Of a stretch of DNA of 46,377 bases, positions 8,112 to 15,514 are shown piece after piece. The stretch spans positions 1-46,377 of the forward strand of contig JBBRAH010000025.1 of NCBI GenBank assembly GCA_038206985.1, read 5' to 3'. Numbering within the stretch: the stretch's first letter is position 1; every line of letters begins with the position of its first letter. Origin of the DNA: CAXMST01 sp038206985 (GTDB lineage: Bacteria > Actinomycetota > Thermoleophilia > Solirubrobacterales > 70-9). A model generated the notes under the pieces. The model was not told where the DNA came from. It saw only the letters and a program-made list of their open reading frames with translations, and ran no database searches. Made by a program: the position numbers and the translations under genes.

Positions 8112-9659
8112 ATGAGGATGACTCGGTCACAGCGACTCCTGACGGCGAGCGGCGGTGCGTTGCTGTTGGCCGCGCTGGTCGCTGTGGCAGGGACCGGCGC
8201 GACCGCCCCCTCTCCGGCCGCAGGCTCGGACGGGGCCGGCGACCGCCCGAACGTGATCACGATCGTCACCGACGACCAGGACGACTTGCTGTTCACGCCC
8301 GAGCTGATGCCGAAGACGTTCGGCCTCTTCGACGAGGGTGCCACCCGCCTGACCAACTTCACGATCGTCACACCGCTCTGCTGCCCATCGCGCGCCGCAC
8401 AGCTGACCGGCCAGTACGGGCACAACAACGGGGTGCTCGCCAACGACCCCGGCTACCCGGCGCTGCGCGAGCCCGACAACGTGCTGCCGGCCTGGCTGCA
8501 GAACGCCGGCTACGAGACGGCCCGGGTCGGGCGCTTCCTCAACGGCTACCGGGAGGCCGGCCGCGCGGCGCAGGCCTCGCCGGGCTGGGACCACTGGGTG
8601 GGCCTGATGGCGCTGCACTACCGCGACTACAAGCTCTCCACCGATGGCGTGACAGAGACCTACCGGGGCAACGGTAAACGTTCCTATGTGACCCGCACCC
8701 TGGGTCACAACGCGCGCCGGCTGGTCCGCGAGATGGCGGCCGGCGACAAGCCCTTCTATCTGCAGATCGACGAACTCGCACCGCACAGCGATCACCTGGC
8801 CGAGGGCTCGTGCGCGAAGAGTGCGCTGCCCGGGCCCGGCCTGCTGGCCCCGGTCCGCGATCTGCGCCTTCCGGCTCGCCCGGCGAAAGAGCGCGACGTC
8901 TCCGACAAGCCCTCCTACATCCGCAGCCTGCCGCGGGTCGATGCCCAGGCCCGGGCTGCGGTGCAGCAGCGGATGCGCTGCCGGGCGGCCTCGCTGCGCG
9001 AGATCGATCGCAGCGTCGGCAAGCTGACGGCGCTGCTCGACGAACTCGGCATCGCTGAGAACACAATCCTGATCTATTACTCCGACAACGGCTTCTTCAG
9101 CGGCCAGCACCGCCTGCTCAAGTCGAAGGGCCTGCCCTACGAGGAGTCGATCCAGGTGCCGGCGCTGATCGATGTCCCCCCTGCCGTTCTTGGAGCCGAG
9201 CCCGAGGCCTCGACCGACCTGCCGCTCGCCAACATCGACCTCGTGCCGACGATTCTCGACCTCGCCGACGCCGAGCCCTGCCTCCCGGACGGCCGCTGTC
9301 GCAGGCTGGACGGCCGCTCGATGCTGCCCGCCCTGCGCGATCCCCGCAGCTGGGATCCCGAGCGGCCGCTGCTGATCGAGGTCGACCAGCGCAACGGTCT
9401 GGCAGGCGGCACGCTCGCCTGCACCTGGAGCGGGGTCCGGGTCGGCAGCGAGGTCTACGTCGAGTACGAGCGTGTCGCACCGGTCGGCTCGCGCAAGTGC
9501 CGCCCGACCGACGAGGCCGAGCACTACCGCCTCGACCGGGACCCCCACCAGCGCCACAACCTCTGGCCCCCGGCCGACGAGGACGATGCGGCCGACCAGG
9601 CCCGGCTCGAAGCGACGCTGGAGCGCCTCCGCGACTGCAGTGGCGCGAGCTGCAGCTAA
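8112..9659 (+). CDS. Exported type I sulfatase (paralog 2)
   Basis: A second formylglycine-type sulfatase of 515 residues, colinear with the first. An N-terminal signal-like segment (about residues 8-28) suggests export. Metal-site TDDQD is at 54-58, the modification site CCPSR at 90-94 (Cys90), and YSDNGFFSGQH with KSKGLPYEES marks the C-terminal half of the active site. Compared with paralog 1 it lacks the long Arg-rich start and has a shorter linker. The two genes share an 83-base identical stretch just after the active-site codons (4726-4808 and 8400-8482), pointing to recent duplication or gene conversion. The ATG at 8112 has no Shine-Dalgarno or leaderless box, so it may be translated from a kinase-sulfatase message. 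Substrate unknown. Confidence 0.9.
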   Translation: MRMTRSQRLLTASGGALLLAALVAVAGTGATAPSPAAGSDGAGDRPNVITIVTDDQDDLLFTPELMPKTFGLFDEGATRLTNFTIVTPLCCPSRAAQLTGQYGHNNGVLANDPGYPALREPDNVLPAWLQNAGYETARVGRFLNGYREAGRAAQASPGWDHWVGLMALHYRDYKLSTDGVTETYRGNGKRSYVTRTLGHNARRLVREMAAGDKPFYLQIDELAPHSDHLAEGSCAKSALPGPGLLAPVRDLRLPARPAKERDVSDKPSYIRSLPRVDAQARAAVQQRMRCRAASLREIDRSVGKLTALLDELGIAENTILIYYSDNGFFSGQHRLLKSKGLPYEESIQVPALIDVPPAVLGAEPEASTDLPLANIDLVPTILDLADAEPCLPDGRCRRLDGRSMLPALRDPRSWDPERPLLIEVDQRNGLAGGTLACTWSGVRVGSEVYVEYERVAPVGSRKCRPTDEAEHYRLDRDPHQRHNLWPPADEDDAADQARLEATLERLRDCSGASCS

Positions 9660-9684
9660 CCGACCCGTCCCCGGTTCCCGGTCA

Positions 9685-9690
9685 TATCCT
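9685..9690 (+). promoter_or_regulatory. Putative leaderless -10 (TATCCT) of endonuclease IV gene
   Basis: TATCCT lies exactly 6 bases before the ATG at 9697 and no Shine-Dalgarno is present, matching the spacing seen at other genes in the window. Confidence 0.5.
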
Positions 9691-9696
9691 GCGCGC

Positions 9697-10476
9697 ATGG
9701 CCTCCGTACCCACCGGCGCGCACGTCTCCGACGAGGACCCGCTCGGCATGGCCGCGGCGCTGGACGCGGACTGCCTGCAACTTTTCCTCTCCGATCCCCA
9801 GGGCTGGAAGAAGCCACCGCCGCGCGAGGACGCCGAGGAGCTGCGCGCCTCCGAGCTCGGCATCTACGTGCACGCGCCGTACCTGATCAACGTCTGCTCG
9901 CCCAAGCCGAACATCCGCCACGGCTCGCGCAAGATCCTCACCCAGACCTGCGAGGCGGCCGTCGAGATCGGCGCGCTGGCCGTGATCGTCCACCCGGGTC
10001 ACGCCGAGGACGGGATCGAGGAGGGCTTCGGGCGCTGGAAGAGCACGATCGAGCGGCTCGAGTCCGAGGTCCCGGTCTATCTCGAGAACACAGCCGGTGG
10101 CGAGCACGCGGTCGCCCGTCGCTTCGATGCGCTCGCCGGGCTCTGGGAGGCTGTCGGGGAGGCCTCCACCGATGTCGAGGTCGGCTTCTGTTTCGACACC
10201 TGTCACGCTCACGCGGCCGGCGAGGATCTGACGGACGTGATCGAGCGCCTGCGGGCGATCACCGGCCGCATCGATCTGGTCCATGCCAACGACTCCCGCG
10301 ATCCGGCGGGCACCGGCGCCGACCGCCACGCCAACATCGGCGATGGTCACATCGACCTCGACGTACTCGCCGCGATGATCCGCGACGCCGAGGCCCCGGT
10401 CGTGATCGAGACCCCGCGCGACCTCCAGGCGCTGCACAAGGACCTGGAGTTCGTGCGCGCGGCGATCGCAGGCTAG
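9697..10476 (+). CDS. nfo: Endonuclease IV (AP endonuclease family 2)
   Basis: A TIM-barrel, three-zinc apurinic/apyrimidinic endonuclease for base excision repair. In the 259-residue protein all nine metal ligands can be aligned to E. coli endonuclease IV: H59 (YVHAPY), H99 (IVHPGH), E130 (YLENTAGG), D167 and H170 (FDTCHAH), H196 (VHANDS), D209 and H211 (ADRHANIGDGH) and E238 (VIETPR). The protein is somewhat shorter than E. coli Nfo (285 residues). The ATG at 9697 is fixed by the family N-terminus (GAHVS) and by TATCCT 6 bases before it. A longer in-frame reading from 9472 runs through the end of the sulfatase and is rejected. It faces the FHA regulator tail to tail, with 21 bases between. 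Confidence 0.94.
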   Translation: MASVPTGAHVSDEDPLGMAAALDADCLQLFLSDPQGWKKPPPREDAEELRASELGIYVHAPYLINVCSPKPNIRHGSRKILTQTCEAAVEIGALAVIVHPGHAEDGIEEGFGRWKSTIERLESEVPVYLENTAGGEHAVARRFDALAGLWEAVGEASTDVEVGFCFDTCHAHAAGEDLTDVIERLRAITGRIDLVHANDSRDPAGTGADRHANIGDGHIDLDVLAAMIRDAEAPVVIETPRDLQALHKDLEFVRAAIAG

Positions 10477-10497
10477 AAGGCCTGGCGGACCCGTCCG

Positions 10498-11190
10498 TCA
10501 GTCGGCCAGCTCGGCCGGGTTGACCGTGCCCGAGCGCAGGGCCCTGCCGGCCAGCGCGACCCGCTTCTGGTTCTGCGGGAGGTCGTCCACCCTGAATTTC
10601 TCGAACAGCACGCGAAGATGCGACTTGACCGCGTTGATGCTGAGTGAGAGCTCCTCGGCTATCGCGGCGTTGGTCGCCGGCGTCGCATCGGGTCCGCCGC
10701 CGCCTTCGAGCGGGCGGCAGAGCGCGATGAGGATCTTCCGCTGCGTGGCTCCCAGCGGCGGCGGCGCCTGGCCCTCGCTCGAGTCGGCTACGGTCGGCGC
10801 GACCTCGACGGTGGTGACCGCGGCGTCCCGGAACAGGACGCCGGTGCCCCCGAAGCGGATCAGGTCCCGGTCGGCGAGTCGCCGGCGCCCGAGCAGGCGC
10901 TCGCCGTTGACCTGCGAGCCGTTGGTCGAGAGCCCGTCGTCGCTGAGCACCCAGGCGTCGCCCACGCGCTCGAGTTCGGCATGCAGCCGGGAGACGGCCT
11001 CATCCTCGATCCCCAGGTCCACACCCTCGCCGCGGCCCACCGTGAGCCGCTTGCGGTCTTTGAGCGAGGTGATGTGCTGCTCGCCGCCGGGATCGCGATG
11101 GACCAGGAACGGCGCACCCTCGCGCTCGGCCTCGATCTGGCGTTTGAGCTCACTCGCTGATTGATCGGCCGTGGGGGAAGGGAAGCCCAT
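10498..11190 (-). CDS. FHA-domain protein with C-terminal winged-helix/HTH
   Basis: This 230-residue protein joins a forkhead-associated domain, which reads phosphothreonine, to a DNA-binding-like C-terminus. FHA marks are LTVGRGEGVD, the SRLHAEL loop and STNGSQVNG (about residues 50-97). Residues 145-215 hold TQRKILIALCRPL followed by an HTH-like segment (NAAIAEELSLSINAVKSHL). The obvious inference is a transcription factor that responds to Ser/Thr kinase signalling; a kinase gene lies 2.5 kb away, but a link is not shown. The ATG at 11190 has TAGTTT 6 bases upstream, so it is probably leaderless. It is divergent from the transketolase genes over 116 bases and could regulate them. Target genes are unknown. 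Confidence 0.85.
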   Translation of the reverse strand: MGFPSPTADQSASELKRQIEAEREGAPFLVHRDPGGEQHITSLKDRKRLTVGRGEGVDLGIEDEAVSRLHAELERVGDAWVLSDDGLSTNGSQVNGERLLGRRRLADRDLIRFGGTGVLFRDAAVTTVEVAPTVADSSEGQAPPPLGATQRKILIALCRPLEGGGGPDATPATNAAIAEELSLSINAVKSHLRVLFEKFRVDDLPQNQKRVALAGRALRSGTVNPAELAD

Positions 11191-11196
11191 GGCTCA

Positions 11197-11202
11197 AAAC
11201 TA
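11197..11202 (-). promoter_or_regulatory. Putative leaderless -10 (TAGTTT) of the FHA regulator
   Basis: On the minus strand TAGTTT is followed by 6 bases and the ATG at 11190. No ribosome-binding site lies in those bases. Confidence 0.5.
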
Positions 11203-11294
11203 TCGGGAGCGGCAGCGGCGAACGTGGCCCGCGGACGGGCGCGACGCTCCCAAATTGCGGGTTGATTGCGCGATGCTTCCGCTGCGGGCGCGCC

Positions 11295-11300
11295 TAGATT
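11295..11300 (+). promoter_or_regulatory. Putative leaderless -10 (TAGATT) of the transketolase operon
   Basis: TAGATT is followed by 6 bases and the ATG at 11307. No Shine-Dalgarno or clear -35 was seen in the 116-base divergent region. Confidence 0.5.
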
Positions 11301-11306
11301 GGCCAT

Positions 11307-12311
11307 ATGGCAGAACCAGCACTCGCGGAGGGCTCTATCCTCGCCCCCGTGAATCACCTCCGTCCCGTGCCGGACCCCAAGCCGCCGACGATCGCGCCCG
11401 AGGGGGACGGTCCCTCGATCCGCCAGCTCGAGCGCTGGGCGACCGTGCTGCGGATGGACTGCGTGCGGATGCTCGCGGTGGCCAAGTCGGGCCATCTGGA
11501 CAGCTCGCTGTCGGCCGCCGACATCGTCACGGCGCTCTATCACCGGGTGCTGCGGCACGACCCGCAGCGGCCGGACTGGGCCGAGCGCGACCGCTTCGTG
11601 CTCTCCAAGGGCCACGCCGCGCCGATCCAGTACGCGGCCCTCGCCCGCTGGGGCTACTTCCCGCTGGAGGACCTGATGGGCCTGCGCAAGATCGGGGCCC
11701 AGCTGCAGGGCCATCCCGACATGAACAAGACGGCCGGGGTCGAGGTCTCGACCGGCTCGCTCGGCCAGGGCCTCTCGATGTCGCTGGGCATCGCGCTAGC
11801 GCTGCGGCTCGACGGTCTCGAGCAGACGTCCCAGGTCTTCTGCCTCTGCTCCGACGGCGACTGCCAGGAGGGCCAGACCTGGGAGGCGGCCACCGCCGCC
11901 CCGCACTTCGGCCTGACCAACATCACGGCGATCGTCGACTACAACCACCTGCAGACCGACGGCACCACCGAGGAGGTCATGGACATCGGCAACATGCGCG
12001 CCAAGTTCGAGGCCTTCGGCTGGGATACGGTCGAGCTCGACGGCCACGACATGGTCGCCGTGGTCGAAGCGCTGGAGCGCAGCCGCACCCTCGATCGGCC
12101 GGCGGCGATCATCGCTCAGACGAAGAAGGGCCGCGGCGTCTCCTCGATGGAGGGTCGCTTCGGCTTCCACGGCAAGCCACCCACGCCGGAGCAGGCCTCC
12201 GAGGCGCTGAGCGAGCTCGAGGCGCTGTTCGACGAGCAGACCGCGGCGCTGGAGCGGATCACCGCTGATTTCGGAGCCGTTTCCCGCGACGACGAGGGAG
12301 ACGAGGGCTGA
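11307..12311 (+). CDS. Transketolase, N-terminal subunit
   Basis: This 334-residue protein is the thiamine diphosphate-binding half of a split transketolase, which moves two-carbon units in the pentose phosphate pathway. Marks are SGHLDSSLSAADI, KGHAAPIQYA, GHPDMNKTAGVEVSTGSLGQG and the ThDP motif GDGDCQEGQTWEAA followed by VDYNHLQTDG. The first ~40 residues are a Pro-rich lead that may be optional; a GTG at 11349 is an alternative start, but TAGATT 6 bases before the ATG at 11307 favours the longer form. The stop overlaps the start of the next subunit gene by one base, so the two halves are translationally coupled. Split transketolases are well known, but whether this pair serves central metabolism or a special pathway cannot be told; no full-length copy is in view. 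Confidence 0.92.
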   Translation: MAEPALAEGSILAPVNHLRPVPDPKPPTIAPEGDGPSIRQLERWATVLRMDCVRMLAVAKSGHLDSSLSAADIVTALYHRVLRHDPQRPDWAERDRFVLSKGHAAPIQYAALARWGYFPLEDLMGLRKIGAQLQGHPDMNKTAGVEVSTGSLGQGLSMSLGIALALRLDGLEQTSQVFCLCSDGDCQEGQTWEAATAAPHFGLTNITAIVDYNHLQTDGTTEEVMDIGNMRAKFEAFGWDTVELDGHDMVAVVEALERSRTLDRPAAIIAQTKKGRGVSSMEGRFGFHGKPPTPEQASEALSELEALFDEQTAALERITADFGAVSRDDEGDEG

Positions 12312-13300
12312 TGGGCGCCGCCGTCGAAGCCGCCGCAACCCGCAACGCCTACGGCGACGCGCTGGTCGCGCTGGGCCACGAGCACGAAGAGGTCGTCGCC
12401 CTCGATGCCGATCTCTCGGTGTCCACACAGGCCGCCAAGTTCGGCAAGGAGTTCCCCGAGCGCTTCTTCAACGTGGGTGCCGCCGAGGCCAACATGATGT
12501 CGATGGCCTGCGGGCTCGCCGCCTCGGGCAAGGTGCCCTACTGCTCCACCTTCGCGATCTTCGCCGCGGGCCGCGCCTATGATCAGGTCCGGCTCGGCAT
12601 CGCCCACAACGAACTGCCCGTGCGGATCGGGGCCAGCCACGGCGGCGTCTCGCTCGGCGAGGACGGCGCCTCCCACCAGATGATCGAGGACATCGCCCTG
12701 ATGCGTGCGATGCCGAAGATGCAGGTGATCGTGCCCGCCGACTACAACCAGGCCTACCGCGCGGTGCTCCACTCCTACGAGAACCCCGAGCCGATGTACA
12801 TGCGCTTCGGCCGCCCTGCCACGCCCGTCGTCTACGAGGAGATCCCCGAGACGCTGAACAGCGTCGACGTGCTGCGCGAGGGCAAGGACATCAGCCTGAT
12901 CGCCACCGGCCACATGGTCTGGCGGGCGCTCGAGGCCGCCAAGGCACTCGAGGCCGAGGACGGGGTCGAAGCCGAGGTCCTCAACGTCGCCGTGATCAAG
13001 CCGATCGACCGCCAGACGATCATCGAGTCGCTGGCCAAGACCGGCGTCGCCGTCACCGCCGAGGAGCACCGCATCGTCGGCGGCCTCGCAGACGCCGTCC
13101 GCGAGGTCGCGGCCGAGCAGCACCCGGTGCCGATCTTCGCGGTCGGCATGGGCGATGAGTTCGGCGTCTCCGGCACCGGCGAGGCCTGCATGGAGCACTT
13201 CGGCCTGACGAGCCGGGGCATCGCCGACCGGGCCCGCGAGGCACTGCTGCTGAAGCCGATCGTTTCGCACCCGCCGCTCCACGGCCCCGAGTGGACCTGA
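12311..13300 (+). CDS. Transketolase, C-terminal subunit
   Basis: This 329-residue protein supplies the pyrimidine-binding and C-terminal domains of transketolase. It contains VALDADLSVST, FNVGAAEANMMSMACGLAASG with the conserved catalytic glutamate (AEAN), the strand ISLIATGHMVW and the C-terminal VLNVAVIKPIDRQTI followed by VTAEEHRIVGGLADAV. It begins at the base where the N-terminal subunit's TGA ends (12311), so stoichiometric synthesis is likely. Together the two chains equal about 660 residues, the length of a one-chain transketolase. A bulged hairpin lies 14 bases after the stop. Confidence 0.93.
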   Translation: MGAAVEAAATRNAYGDALVALGHEHEEVVALDADLSVSTQAAKFGKEFPERFFNVGAAEANMMSMACGLAASGKVPYCSTFAIFAAGRAYDQVRLGIAHNELPVRIGASHGGVSLGEDGASHQMIEDIALMRAMPKMQVIVPADYNQAYRAVLHSYENPEPMYMRFGRPATPVVYEEIPETLNSVDVLREGKDISLIATGHMVWRALEAAKALEAEDGVEAEVLNVAVIKPIDRQTIIESLAKTGVAVTAEEHRIVGGLADAVREVAAEQHPVPIFAVGMGDEFGVSGTGEACMEHFGLTSRGIADRAREALLLKPIVSHPPLHGPEWT

Positions 13301-13313
13301 TCTGACGGTCTGG

Positions 13314-13344
13314 GAGCCCGCGATGCTGTGTCATCGGCGGGCTC
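13314..13344 (+). terminator. Hairpin after the transketolase pair
   Basis: GAGCCCGCGATG pairs with CATCGGCGGGCTC, with a single bulged C and a 6-base loop, starting 14 bases past the stop. It lacks a T-tract, so it is a probable terminator or mRNA 3' stabiliser rather than a textbook intrinsic terminator. Confidence 0.5.
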
Positions 13345-13432
13345 ACGTGCTGGCGCACGCATCGCCCACCTCTTTCTCGCCTCGCGATCTCCCAGCCTCG
13401 TCAGATCTCTAGGGGGCGCTTCACTGCGGGTT

Positions 13433-13473
13433 GCCGACCGTATAGGTCGGTAGATCGCGTCAGAGTCCGCCGG
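13433..13473 (+). repeat. 41-base dispersed repeat, copy A
   Basis: This intergenic stretch matches 35565-35605 at 37 of 41 bases in the same orientation. It starts GCCGACC, contains the palindromic core CCGACC and GGTCGG around GTATA, and ends with GCGTCAGAGTC and GCCGG. It sits between a hairpin and the CYTH gene, 43 bases before its ATG. Function unknown; it could be a small mobile palindromic repeat or a regulatory element. Confidence 0.6.
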
Positions 13474-13502
13474 CCGGCGGTATCTGCCCGCGCCGGGCTG
13501 GG

Positions 13503-13508
13503 TAAGTT
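13503..13508 (+). promoter_or_regulatory. Putative leaderless -10 (TAAGTT) of the CYTH gene
   Basis: TAAGTT lies 7 bases before the ATG at 13516 and no Shine-Dalgarno is present between them. Confidence 0.4.
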
Positions 13509-13515
13509 GCCGACC

Positions 13516-13977
13516 ATGATCGAGATCGAGCGGAAGTTTCTGGTGGAGGAGGTGCCGGACTGGCTGGGGGAGTGTCCTCCCGAGCTGGTCGAGCAGGGGT
13601 ACCTGGCACTGGCGGAGGAGGTCGAGGTGCGGCTGCGGCGACTCGACGGCGAGCGCACCCTGCTGACGGTCAAGCGTGGCGGTGGCATGAGCCGCCAGGA
13701 GGTCGAGGTTCCGATTGCCGCCGAGGCGTTCGAGGAGCTCTGGCCGCTGACGGAGGGAATGCGGGTCGCGAAGCGGCGCTATCGGCGCGATGTCGGGGCC
13801 GGCACCCTGGAGATCGATGTGTACGAAGACACGCTGGAGGGAATGATGGTCATGGAGATCGAGTTCGATGACGAGAACTCGGCAGCCGACTTCGATCCCC
13901 CGGAGTGGGCCGGCAAAGAGGTGACTGGCGATAAGCGTTACGCCAACCAGACGCTGGCGAGCCGGGGGCGACCGTGA
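13516..13977 (+). CDS. CYTH-domain protein (triphosphate tunnel metalloenzyme)
   Basis: A 153-residue CYTH protein with the family signature EIERKF at residues 3-8 and the alternating charged strands expected of a triphosphate tunnel (VEVRLRRLDG, LLTVKRGGG, RQEVEVPI, KRRYRRDV, LEIDVYED, MVMEIEFDDE). Such proteins bind or hydrolyse inorganic triphosphate or other triphosphates; stand-alone bacterial forms are often short-chain polyphosphatases. Start at the ATG 13516 rather than the TTG 13507, because MIEIERKF is the usual N-terminus. It is followed 27 bases later by a CHAD gene on the same strand; CYTH and CHAD domains are fused in many bacteria, so a joint polyphosphate role is likely. The exact substrate is not determined. 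Confidence 0.9.
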   Translation: MIEIERKFLVEEVPDWLGECPPELVEQGYLALAEEVEVRLRRLDGERTLLTVKRGGGMSRQEVEVPIAAEAFEELWPLTEGMRVAKRRYRRDVGAGTLEIDVYEDTLEGMMVMEIEFDDENSAADFDPPEWAGKEVTGDKRYANQTLASRGRP

Positions 13978-14004
13978 CCCCGAAAGACGGAAGGCAAGAT
14001 CCCG

Positions 14005-14943
14005 ATGAGCGCAGCGACCGACGAGACGACTTCCATGACCGAGCCGCGCAGCTACAGCCTGCGACCGGAGAGTGAGCGCGGCGCCGACCTGCAGCGCGTG
14101 GTCCGCGGCCGGATTTCGCGAGCGCTGGAGGAGTTCACCGACACCGCGGCCGATGACCTCGGCAAGGGCATCCACGAGGGGCGCAAGCAGCTGAAGAAGA
14201 CGCGCTCGATGCTGCGCCTGCTCCGCGAACCACTCGGCGATGACGTCTACAAGGCGGAGAACGATCGCTATCGCCAGGTCGGCCGGCGGCTTGGCCCGGC
14301 CCGCGATGGCGAGGTCAAACTCCAGACGCTCGCGGAGTTGCACGAGGCCGGCATGCGCCTGCCCCGCGGCAAGCTGCTGGCCTGGCGGACCAGCCTGGAA
14401 GACGAACGTGAGGCGGCGCTCGAGGGGGCCCGCGAGTCCGACCTGCCCTGGGCTGTCGAGCAGCTGCGCAAAGGTTTCTCGGTTGCCAACCAGTGGGAGC
14501 TGCCGGAGGGCGGCTTCGAGCTGGTCAAATCAGGACTCGACCGCGCCTACCGTCGCGGCCGTAACTGCTTCGCTGACGTCCGCGACGAACCAACCGACGA
14601 GCGCGCCCACGAGCTGCGCAAGCGGGTCAAGGACCTCTGGTACATGCTCGACGTGCTCAGCCCGCTGTGGCCGGAAGTGCTCGAGCCGAGCGCCGACGAG
14701 GCCCACGATCTCTCCTCCCTGCTCGGCGACCACCACGACCTCACCGTGATCGTCGCCGACGCGCAGAGCCGCGACGAGACCGAACTCACGGCAGAGGCGA
14801 TCGCCGTGGTCGAGGAAGCAGCGAGAGAGCGTCAGGAGCGGCTGCTCACGGAGTCCATGCCGATCGGCCAGCGCCTCTACGCCGAGAAACGCAAGGCGTT
14901 CGATCGTCGCCTCGAGGGCTACTGGAACGCCGGCACGATCTGA
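14005..14943 (+). CDS. CHAD-domain protein
   Basis: A 312-residue protein with the two-fold helical CHAD domain. Conserved histidine and basic clusters appear in KGIHEGRKQLKKTRSMLRLL (first half) and RAHELRKRVKDLWYML (second half), with LGPARDGEV and LLGDHHDL as the matching turns. CHAD domains bind inorganic polyphosphate through these basic faces and are found on polyphosphate granules in other bacteria. GGAAGG lies about 11 bases before the ATG at 14005; a second ATG at 14035 would also work. The gene follows CYTH and precedes a convergent SixA-like gene. No enzymatic role is proposed: it is probably a polyphosphate-binding partner of the CYTH protein. Confidence 0.9.
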   Translation: MSAATDETTSMTEPRSYSLRPESERGADLQRVVRGRISRALEEFTDTAADDLGKGIHEGRKQLKKTRSMLRLLREPLGDDVYKAENDRYRQVGRRLGPARDGEVKLQTLAELHEAGMRLPRGKLLAWRTSLEDEREAALEGARESDLPWAVEQLRKGFSVANQWELPEGGFELVKSGLDRAYRRGRNCFADVRDEPTDERAHELRKRVKDLWYMLDVLSPLWPEVLEPSADEAHDLSSLLGDHHDLTVIVADAQSRDETELTAEAIAVVEEAARERQERLLTESMPIGQRLYAEKRKAFDRRLEGYWNAGTI

Positions 14944-14952
14944 CGGTCACCG

Positions 14953-15468
14953 CTACGTCAGGTCCTTCGGCCGAGCGAAGTCATCGAGCAGGGCCGCGCC
15001 GGGGCGGAGCTCCTGCCAGGAGCCCGGGAACTCCAGGGTGGCCAGGGCGCCGGTGGGGTACTTCGCCCTGAGGCGGGGGAGCGCGTCGCCGTCGGCGGCG
15101 AGGAGTTCGGCGAGGCCGGCGAGGCCTGGGTTGTGGCCGATCAGCAGAACGGCGTGGTAGGCGTCCGGTAGCTCGCGGAGCAGGTCGAGCAGCTCGTCCG
15201 AGCCGGCGCCGTAGATCCGCTCCTCGGTCCAGCTGTCGGTGCCCTTGGGCAGCTTGAGGCTGATCCGGGCCAGGGTCTCGACCGTGCGCTGGGCGGGCGA
15301 ACAGAGCACCGCGTCCGGGCGGATCCGGGCTTCGGCCAGATGGGCGCCGATCAGCATGCAGGCCTTGCGGCCGCGCTTGCTCAGGGGCCGCTCGCGATCG
15401 ACTTGATCCGGCTCCTTCCAGCTCGACTTGGCGTGGCGGAGCAGATAGAGGCGACGGGTGGGTCTCAT
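14953..15468 (-). CDS. SixA-type phosphohistidine phosphatase family protein
   Basis: A small histidine phosphatase of 171 residues. The catalytic RHA motif is at residues 11-13 (YLLRHAKSSW), the second conserved block is LCSPAQRTVET, and the second catalytic histidine is in LIGHNPGL. This matches SixA, which removes phosphate from phosphohistidine on phosphorelay or phosphotransferase proteins. The ATG at 15468 was chosen because the motif then begins about ten residues in and GAGG lies upstream; the ATG at 15495 adds nine unlikely residues. The gene ends 9 bases from the convergent CHAD gene. SixA-like genes often lie beside CHAD/polyphosphate genes, but the substrate here is open. Confidence 0.88.
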   Translation of the reverse strand: MRPTRRLYLLRHAKSSWKEPDQVDRERPLSKRGRKACMLIGAHLAEARIRPDAVLCSPAQRTVETLARISLKLPKGTDSWTEERIYGAGSDELLDLLRELPDAYHAVLLIGHNPGLAGLAELLAADGDALPRLRAKYPTGALATLEFPGSWQELRPGAALLDDFARPKDLT

Positions 15469-15514
15469 CGCACCGCCTCGCGAGAACGGGAGCACCAGAC
15501 GTTCCCCGAGCGGC

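Noticed and set aside
9472..9696. N-terminal extension of endonuclease IV into the sulfatase gene
   Set aside because: The extension is out-of-frame sulfatase sequence; the family N-terminus GAHVS begins right after ATG 9697.
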